From Coptis chinensis (Eukaryota > Streptophyta > Magnoliopsida > Ranunculales > Ranunculaceae), in NCBI GenBank assembly GCA_015680905.1, contig CM027377.1, forward strand, positions 37,596,501-37,660,500: a DNA stretch of 64,000 nt, read 5' to 3'. Both the position numbers and the translations under genes were made by a program. Below are positions 56,088-64,000 of the stretch, piece after piece. The first letter of the stretch is position 1; every line of letters begins with the position of its first letter. The notes under the pieces were generated by a model. That model was not told where the DNA came from. It saw only the letters and a list, made by a program, of their open reading frames with translations, and searched no databases.

Positions 56088-59000
56088 TCATTGAAGAACT
56101 CGATGAACCCAACGTTCAAGGCCAAGCTGCTTCATAGGAGGTCCAAGATCTGGCTTACTTTTTTGGGGACACTGCCATTTCCCACTAGTCTCTGGCATCG
56201 CCACCTCATAGTGCAAATTTGTTTTTTCGTATAAAGGCTTTCTTCCTAGTCCTCCTTGTCCTTCATTTAGTGGTGACTTCAGTTTCATCTTCTTTACATA
56301 CTGAACATTGTTGTCTTGAGAATTATTCGAGCAGTTCATATCATTTTTATGCGTAGATTTATTCTTCTTCGTAGAAATGAAACCATTTGCTGCAGACTCA
56401 TTTACTCCCTTTTCTTTGTTGTTGCTGCATGAAATAGACATCTTGGAGGGAGGTTTGTTAGTTTCTGAATCTGCCTTAGATGTGCAATCAGCACCTCTTG
56501 TCCATCTTTGCCTTTCAGACACATCCTCTTTGTAGAAGGTTTTCTCAGGTGAACCATCATGCATGGTAAAGCTGGTTTCTGGCTTTTGTATAGAATCACA
56601 TTTACTCGAGCATGAAATCACACTTTGTTTAAGTCGGCCAGAACTATTCTCTTCCTTGTGTTTTCCTCCAACGGTTTCCTCATCACAAACCTTTGGGGTT
56701 GATTGCCTTTTCCCCAGACATATACCCTGAATTTTCCAAAAGAACAAAATATGGAAGAAAGCATTCAAAATTCTCACACAAGAATATTTTGGTAGTTAAG
56801 ATCAAACAAAAAATTTAGGCCGTCAGCATAATCTTGGACGAGCAGAGAACTTGAACAATATTCATCCAAGCAACAACGTGCTCTTGGGCCTTGGCAACTA
56901 TATTTGAGCATCACTTGTATGAGTATGCTTTCTCATATTTCTCAGAACTGAATAAAAAAACAAGTTATAGTTAGGACCAATACCTTGGTTCCAAATTCAT
57001 TGTGCTCTTCAGTATCAAACCCCACTTTCTCAAGTTCACTCTTTTTGGAAATAAAGCACTTGAGTTCATCTTCAGTGTCCAATGCAGGAGATTCATAAAC
57101 GTAGCTGGAAAACCAGTTTCTGATGTCAGGAGGTTCTGATAGATTTGAACAAAGAAGATACAATATAAATTAGCAAAATCAGGTTGATTCGCAAGAAGGG
57201 GTTGTTAAATTTGAAAAAGTTCTGTTATCATTGATACAAACCAGACAGTAGAGAGGCGGAGCAAGATGATCCAGGAATCTGCAAATAATAGAGAAAGATG
57301 AAGAAACTGAGACAATTTTAAGAAGAGGTTATAGCACAGAAAGAATATATACCATCTGAACTGGAGAAAGTTAGTAATATCTCGGATCTCGCTGCCAACT
57401 AAAAACCTTGATGGATCTGAAACCAACCATCACAATCCAACTGGATCACAGTCCATTACAAAGAAATGGTTGCAATGCAGACACAATCCAAAGTGCTTAG
57501 ATAGTTAGACGGTCTTTAAGCACTAGGCTTTCTCTTAAATCGACTAGTTCGTCAACGGACAACTTATATAGTGTCTTGAACAATTTCTTAATTTACGCTT
57601 ATTAATTTTTTTAATTTACGCTTATATATAACATTATATAAGCTGTGCAAGACACTATATAACATGCCCGTAAATGGACGTTCGTTTAAGAGAAAGCCTG
57701 CTTTAAGCACAAACTGATATGCAAGGGTTCTTTTGCACTCACTGAATCTAGTCTGAAGGTTTTCCAAACACCTACAGCTGCTCCTCGGACAAGGCCCAAT
57801 AGCTATATGTACACCAGCACATAAATGATAGGGAGCTACAACTTCATTTTAAAACTAGTGATCCATAGGCGCAGAACCAACACACACAACAAGAAGGAAG
57901 GAATTCCATATCATTTACGTTGATTAAAGACCCTCTGCAATTTATTTATGTTGCTACTTGCTAGAATTATCCTAGAGTAGTTGGGAATCATTGCAGGTGA
58001 CATACCCTTGAGTAAGGCCATGACTCGTGAGCTGGTCCTAAGTTGCGCTGACGCATGTTGGATTGTGTTGGAGGGCTACTTAATATAATTGCTAAGAGTT
58101 TTTTCATGCCTAATGGAATGGAACATTAAGAAATATGTTGACAAGCCCAGTATACCCGTTGGTCCTATATCACTTGTTGGCAACCCAAGCGCCCCCAGCA
58201 CCGATATTGTCATAACTCATACGTCATACATGCTAAAAGGCCTGATCCACATCATCATATATACATAATAGATATCATTTCTAACTTATGCAGAATGATT
58301 GAATTCATACACACACACCAACCAGTTCACCAGCATGAACTCAATTGGCACAACCTTCCAATCAATCCCTTTGTTGTCCAATCATAAGACAAGCAATGGA
58401 TAAAGGACCTTTTGTATGGTATAGACCATCTTCAATTGATTTCTAAGTCCTTTGCATATTTATTACAAATATGAGGTAGGGTCGTTTAACTCACCAAATG
58501 CTTATTGGCCAGCAGTAATAGTGCCATGTTACACTCCTAACACCTCGCACTACATTATGAATTGAGTGCCACGCGGAAATCTACTTGCCACCTCGATAAA
58601 ATGTTCTATACTAAAGAGAGACTAAAGACCCTAACTGTCTCTTTTACAAAGATCTATTAGTATATACTAATAAGTTTTAGAACATTTTTCCAACTTATAT
58701 TTCTCTTTATTTTTGCATAATAACTTCCAAGAAAGCAAGAATTAAAACTAGACGTGGCATTCTACGTAAACACTGATTTATTTTGGTTTAGCTAATTGTT
58801 CATACACATTTAAATCAAGAAAACTACCTTCATTTCCAACTGGTGCAGCTCTTCAGAATCAAAACCCATTTTTCCACTTTCACTATTCCCCAAAACCATA
58901 TCATCTTCAGTACCCAATGCAGGAGATTCATATACATAGCTTGAAAACCAGTTCTTTATATCAGGAGCCTCTGACAAATCTAAATAAATAAAATCAAACT

Positions 59001-59257
59001 CTCAAATTCACAAAACGGGGTTGCTAAATATCAAAAAAAAAAATAATTGGTTTAATACAAACCAGATGGTAGAGAGAGCGAGCAAGCTGAACCAGTAATA
59101 ATCTGCAAATAAGATGAAAATTTCAAGAAAACGAGACATCTTGAAGAATAAATTGCAGCAAGAAAAGAAATATTGTTACCTCTGAATTGAGAGAAGCGTT
59201 CTTGAAATGAAGATGTGGTTTTTTGTTTTCTGTAATTTCTCCAGATTTGGCAGCCAT
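56088..59257 (-). CDS. Unknown protein with a duplicated PDI(K/R)NWFSSYVYESPAL module
   Basis: Six coding exons: 59180-59257, 59063-59102, 58828-58979, 57242-57278, 56984-57135, 56088-56726; all introns are GT-AG, the phases close, and the product is 365 residues. I do not recognise the family. It starts MAAKSGEITENKK. Exons 2-3 and 4-5 are homologous pairs: a Ser-rich piece and a 50-residue piece with PDI(K/R)NWFSSYVYESPAL(G/D)TED, ending in an acidic segment. The last exon gives a 213-residue, Lys- and Ser-rich, probably disordered tail with a possible nuclear signal (KKMKLK) and a conserved-looking end PPMKQLGLERWVHRV. No signal peptide or membrane segment. The acceptor of exon 3 can be AG at 58980 or nine bases further in; in exon 5 only the inner one exists. 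Intron 3 holds a degraded exon-1 copy and a MITE. Confidence 0.8.
57352..57425 (-). pseudogene. Degraded duplicate of exon 1 in intron 3 of the unknown gene
   Basis: On the minus strand 'ggcagcgagatccgagat' followed by 'attac' matches exon 1 ('ggctgccaaatctggaga' then 'aattac'), and 'ccagttcagatg|gtatat' matches the exon-1 donor 'caattcagag|gtaac'. The start codon position reads TTG and a middle part is missing. The following intron also matches up to the exon 2/exon 4 acceptor 'atttgcag|att'. It marks the edge of the tandem duplication. Confidence 0.65.
57524..57700. mobile_element. MULE-like MITE in intron 3 of the unknown gene
   Basis: Inverted ends 'aggctttctcttaaa' on each side with further matching inside ('ttatatagtgtcttg'). 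A perfect 10-base duplication ctttaagcac flanks it (57514-57523, 57701-57710). It is 177 bases and non-coding. Confidence 0.85.
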
Positions 59258-60423
59258 TTTTTTTTTTTGGAAAACTTTAAGTTTTTTTTCGTGGCGCTTT
59301 TGTTTTTCTTCTTTTTCAAGTTTCCCGGGTTAAATTTGGCGGCAGTAATTTGAAAATGATGTGGGCTTTCCCGTAACGACCGTAAGCCCGGGCCGGCCCG
59401 GATTAAAAATTTCTACTCTACTACGAAACAAATTAAATTCTAACAGGAATTTAAAAGGAATTAAGCCAATATATGCATGCAACTATGGGCCTTTAATTAA
59501 TTCAGATTATAGGTTAACAATTTGATGTCTATATCTTGTAGAATATGCTTCATTATAATTATTTGTACAAAACTTTTGAAGAAATCAGTTAAAGGGTAAC
59601 ATTTTAAAAATAAAAATAATATCTACAACTAGTCAACTACTAATATTTGTAACCATCACTTTTTTACGATATAAACGAGGTGGAAGTGCCAGGTTTTAGT
59701 AGTAATAAATAGAGGATCGTCAGGTGGCAATATTCTCACAAAACAAATTTTGCTTTAATCGCTTTCTTCTTCATAAAGTGATAGATCGGGGTTTCAATTC
59801 TTATAGGGTCCTCTGATACCACGGTACTAAAATAGTAGCATCGGCGACATTACATTATCTTCTCACCGTTAGCTTTGAAAAGAAGCATCGAGTCTTGAAA
59901 CTCTAATTAACTATCAAAGGTACGAAATCCAAACACAATCCATTTCGATTTTTCAATAAAAACTATTTTATAATGTTTATCTGTAAATTTGTGTTTTACT
60001 TAAGTTACATTTTTTTTTTAAATCTTCAAGCTATAATGTTTATTGCAAATTTTTATGGATATATTGTTTGATTAAAGATCCAAATGAGATGTCATCATCA
60101 ATTGTGCCTATTAAACTTTTTTTTTTTTTTTTTTAATTTTTTATTTATTTATTTGTTTGTATCGAATCGTAAAGAGTTTGGCCATGCATTGTCTGGAAGG
60201 GATCAGAAGGTAGTTATCCAAAAATCCATTAGCTCTTTAGAGCGAAATTGGTTTCTTCTCATTTACTAGCTAAATATAGAAATTAAGACTGAATTGTGAA
60301 ATGGAAATTGGGGATTCATAATGGTTTTGACGTTACAAATTAATATGTTGCCACCAAACTTGCAATATTATATAAGGTGAGACTTTACCTTATATGTAAG
60401 CCAAAATGAGACAATGCTGCAAT
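59258..60423. other. Intergenic; promoter side of the unknown gene
   Basis: On the minus strand the gene start lies next to an A-rich leader, and 'ttggcgg' and 'tttcccgggttaaatttggcgg' phrases occur at about 59322-59342; TTTGGCGG resembles an E2F site, though one motif is weak evidence. No other gene was seen up to the hAT MITE. Confidence 0.4.
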
Positions 60424-60775
60424 TAGGGCTGTCAATGGGTTTCGATAACCCGATAACTGATCCGAACCAAATCGATAAAAAATGGTTTGGGTTTTGGTAA
60501 TTTGGTTTGCCTTCTACCGACCTGAAATCGATAAGATGTCATTTTAGTAATATTTATGATTAATTTTGTATATGTTTATCAATTGTGTGGCTAAAATTAA
60601 TTGATATAATTTAAGATTTAATTGATTTTATAGTTTTCGGTTCGGATTGGTTCGATTTCGATTTGTAATATATTTTATCGATTTGGTTCGGTTCGGTTTC
60701 GAGTTCCAAATTTTCTTATCAGTTCGGGTTCAGATTTTTCATAATCCGACCCAAACCGATCCATTGACAACCCAA
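60424..60775. mobile_element. hAT-type MITE
   Basis: The left end 'tagggctgtcaatgggt' and the right end 'ttgggttgtcaatggat' (reverse complement) are inverted copies. The flanks gctgcaat (60416-60423) and actacaat (60776-60783) agree at six of eight positions. The body is rich in 'ggttcggttt' phrases. 352 bases, non-coding, older than the copy at 52141. Confidence 0.7.
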
Positions 60776-61704
60776 ACTACAATGATGAAGAAACATATGT
60801 TGAGCATGTATGCTAAGGAGCAAAGACTTTCTTATTTATCTACAAATTTGATACATGTCCCGGCTTAGGTTTGCACAAGTCAACATTATCTAAAAGCAAA
60901 AAGACTAAAGAACAAAAACAAAAAGCAAAATGTGGTTTATCTCTTTCCTAGCTTGTTGACTTAAGCGAGTTTTAAGTGGCAACTATTGATGTTATAAGCA
61001 TATCAGATCACAATTTACTATCGCAAAATTTCCAATTATAAACAATACATTAAAACTATGTTTGTTTATGTTTTCTCTATAAAACATGGAGATGTTAATG
61101 CACTGAAAGTCACTAAAGTTTTTTTATTTATTTATTTAGGGAGCAATTTATTGGCATTTTTCAACTTTAAACACCATAGTTGAGATAAAATAGGTTTTGG
61201 TAAAGGTTGGTAAAGGTTTTGGTAAAGGTTCACCAAGACGATCCGCAGTTCCAACATCACCAATAGGCGTATCTTTCAATCTTAGAAACTAAACTATACT
61301 CTGTTAGTATGATGACCCTTATGAAAAAAAAACAAAAAAAAAACAAACAAAACAAAAACAAACAAATAGATAGTAGGATTTGTCATTTAGAATTGAAAGG
61401 ACTAGTGCAGCGTGTTGCACACTTGCACTTTTGTCTTAATTATTTGTAAAATTCATCATCAATGAAATTTTCACTCGTTAAATAAAATTTGTAAGTGTCT
61501 TCTAGCTTAGTTGGTAAAACCTTTGGGTGATAATACCACACAATTGAGTTACTGATATCTTTAAAAACAGGTTTGCCCACACATTTTAATTTACAAACAA
61601 AAAAAAAACCTATCTTGGGTTTGAAAAAAACAAAAACGGGACAATTATATGGAAGACTTCTATACACATATATACATCATTTTTTGTATAAGTATACTAC
61701 AGTA

Positions 61705-61705
<1 letters not shown>

Positions 61706-61742
<37 letters not shown>
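61706..61742. repeat. (AT)n microsatellite
   Basis: About 18 uninterrupted AT units. Confidence 0.95.
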
Positions 61743-61746
<4 letters not shown>

Positions 61747-62395
61747 AAAATAATTTTTGTACTATTCATTTTTTTAGCAGAAGCTGAAATTATAAACTGA
61801 ATCGGATAAGTTTCTAAATGGATTGAATCGTTAGTTGACTAAACTAAAGTAGATGAAATTTTGAAACTTGTTTAAATTTATATTTAAAACTTATCATTTA
61901 GTAAATTTGAAAATGTAATAGCTAAATACATAACCAAAATTCTAAGTTTTTTATGCGATTTTAGTTTTTCAAAAGACTAAAATATTTGTTGGAATTCTGA
62001 CACTCCGTTTGAAATTGTGAACATTGATGGGCAATACATTGTTACATTAAATTTTGGTGATATAACATAGTAGTTTTCTCAAATCTATTGGAGGGAGCGA
62101 AGCCTTATTAAAGGTATTTGTTTTTGTTTTACACTCAACCCCTCTGCTTCTAGCTGAATATGGGCAAAGATATTTCCCTTGTGATGATGTTTACCAAATT
62201 TATATATAGGAAAATGATACTTTTGTAGAACTCCAAACAATTATTCTACAAGTAAATATTATTTAACAAAGTTATACACAATATAATGGACAAAAAAGAA
62301 GAAGAATACAATTAGTGTTGGTTTAATTTATACTTGATAGTTGATACAGTACAAAACATAATAATGAGCTAACCTAAAAGTATATATATCGACTT

Positions 62396-63260
62396 TTGAA
62401 ATCTGGATACTTATCGGGATATATCCCCCTATATTGAGATATTTTATATTGGCCCATTTGTAAATATCACGATATATTAAGAAATATAGACAAATATCTA
62501 TTGAGTGTGGATTTTTTTTTCTCGGAAATAATGAAGTATGGATTGTGCCATTTCGTCATTCATCAATAACTCTATATAAAAAAACTCGTCGATTACTTTG
62601 GATTGTGGATATTTTTTGATATACATTATATACGTCATTATTATTTTTTTAAATATAATAAAGAATCGTCAATTGAATTGATATTGTCAACCAAGAACGA
62701 TGAATATTGGGGATCGATATATCTCTAATCATAGTACAAAATATTGCGATATATCGTAATATTTGTCGATATCTATTGAGATTTTGGATAAAGATAAATA
62801 AATATTACAATATGTTCAGAAAATATATACGACTGCAAATATCGGTGATATTTCAATGATATTTATGATATTTGGTGATATTTTGTGTATATAACAATTT
62901 TATTTAATATTTGTCATTATATTTCAAATAAATATAAATAATGTATCATGATATATCAAGAAATATCCGCAATATCTATTATATTTGTCGATATTTTGGA
63001 TATATCCATGATATTTGCATGTGAAACAATATCAAATATCCCCAAAAAGGGAGATATATCCACGATACATATTGAGAATTTGAGTATCGTTAAATACCCA
63101 TATCCTGATATTTTGTACTATGTCCCTCATAGGCTCATACTATAAACTTATCGTGATCTGTGTGGACATATTGATAATAGTTACAGTTGATACTATCAAA
63201 TGCATACCGTGGATATATATTAATATTGATTGCTGAATCCTCCTCTATCGTGATATACCA
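62396..63260. repeat. GATAT-rich degenerate repeat field
   Basis: Short palindromic phrases such as 'gatatatc', 'cgatatttg' and 'tgatatttggtgat' recur dozens of times without a fixed period. It looks like the inside of an unrecognised transposon or a decayed simple repeat. No coding region. Confidence 0.5.
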
Positions 63261-64000
63261 GGATACTATGGTATAGCACTAATACATGTTTTGTAGTCAA
63301 CTCAATTCCATGCCTTCCTGATTATCCTTTTATTCGATCTCCCTGAATATTACCATACCTGATAGTCTGATACACCTTTAAAATCCTATTGAGCTATATT
63401 AGTCTACTTGTTTAGGTTATTTATTTTTCAGTATAAACACTGTCCTATACTCCCATGCATGTTGTTACTATTTACCAAGTGTTGTATTGCAAATTTGTAA
63501 ATAACCGATGTGTGTGTTACTGTAATGGGGTGGACCTAATCTTTGCTTTGGTCTAGTATTGGTAAGTGATTATCCCGCTTAATCAATGACCATAAGTCCA
63601 TAAACTGCATGTATCTTCTAGCTGTAAAATTCTAACTATTCCTGATTTGCAAATTGTAACACATTTGTTAATCTTTTAAGTCACGCTGAGAAATCAAGGC
63701 ATGAGCGATCATTGTACTTAATCAATTCATACTCGAAATTTGCTCTGCACATCCAGTTATGTTGATTGTTATTAGCAAGTCCTTAATGAGTCATGAGATC
63801 TAGAATTTATTATGTCTTAAATTGCTTTTATAATGACCGAAAGCTTTTCGTGTTCATATTACTATTTTCTCACCTTGAAATAATTGGTTAAACCTTTTAT
63901 AACCCCAAAGAAATTCACAGCCGTTGGGTCTGGTTGCTTAACATGCAACGCCTGCAAGGGACTACTTAGGGAAGGCGGTGCAAAATAACTCAAATGTTTT
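63261..64000. other. No gene recognised at the right edge
   Basis: A short frame near 63918-63988 (+) reads with a CxxCxxC pattern and could be an exon of a gene continuing outside the window, but the evidence is too thin to call it. Confidence 0.35.

Noticed and set aside
63918-63988. Exon with CxxCxxC pattern at the right edge
   Set aside because: Too short, no clear acceptor, and no partner exon within the window.

Overview
The window is nuclear DNA from a dicot-type flowering plant. The host genes have spliced GT-AG structures and plant-specific families (an oleosin, an AGC-VIII kinase), and the repeats are plant types (Tork-like Copia, Tat-clade Gypsy, a Tekay/Del-type solo LTR, FAR1-type MULE, plant mobile domain gene, hAT and PIF-like MITEs, Helitrons). 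The species cannot be told from the sequence. Four host genes are supported, all on the minus strand; most of the rest is transposon-derived.

Layout. 1-10 kb holds only repeats: two related LTR-like blocks, a putative solo Copia LTR, a tRNA-derived SINE, an inverted-repeat element, a hAT MITE with 8-bp target duplication, an array of 34-bp palindromic units and a small Helitron with clean TC/CTAG ends. 10.6-17.3 kb is genic: an oleosin with G-boxes and a TATA box upstream, then a two-exon D6PK-type AGC-VIII kinase (703 aa) whose intron carries two copies of a MULE-like MITE. 19.15-37.92 kb is a nest: a Copia element split by a Tat-clade Gypsy element on the opposite strand, which itself holds a 3.1-kb solo LTR of a third family; the Copia also has a MITE. 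38.03-41.29 kb is a TIR element with a plant mobile domain (PMD/MAIN-like) gene. 41.39-43.8 kb holds a probable Helitron and an inverted-repeat unit around a small ORF. 43.997-49.509 kb is a complete-ended MULE with a broken FAR1-type transposase and, antisense to it, captured exons of a host histone methyltransferase gene of the ATXR3/SDG2 type.

51.8-59.3 kb is genic again: an eight-exon mitochondrial-type enoyl-CoA hydratase (315 aa; splice phases all close) with a hAT element in its last intron, and upstream of it a six-exon gene of unknown function (365 aa) that carries an internal tandem duplication of an exon pair. 59.3-64 kb is AT-rich, with a hAT MITE, an (AT)n run and a GATAT-rich repeat field.

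The host genes do not form a pathway; they are independent loci (seed lipid bodies, polar auxin transport kinase, acyl-CoA/amino-acid catabolism, unknown). The most unusual item is the MULE that combines transposase coding sequence with an antisense capture of an H3K4-methyltransferase gene. Next come the exon-pair duplication in the unknown gene and the PMD-gene transposon whose ends match a MITE nearby.
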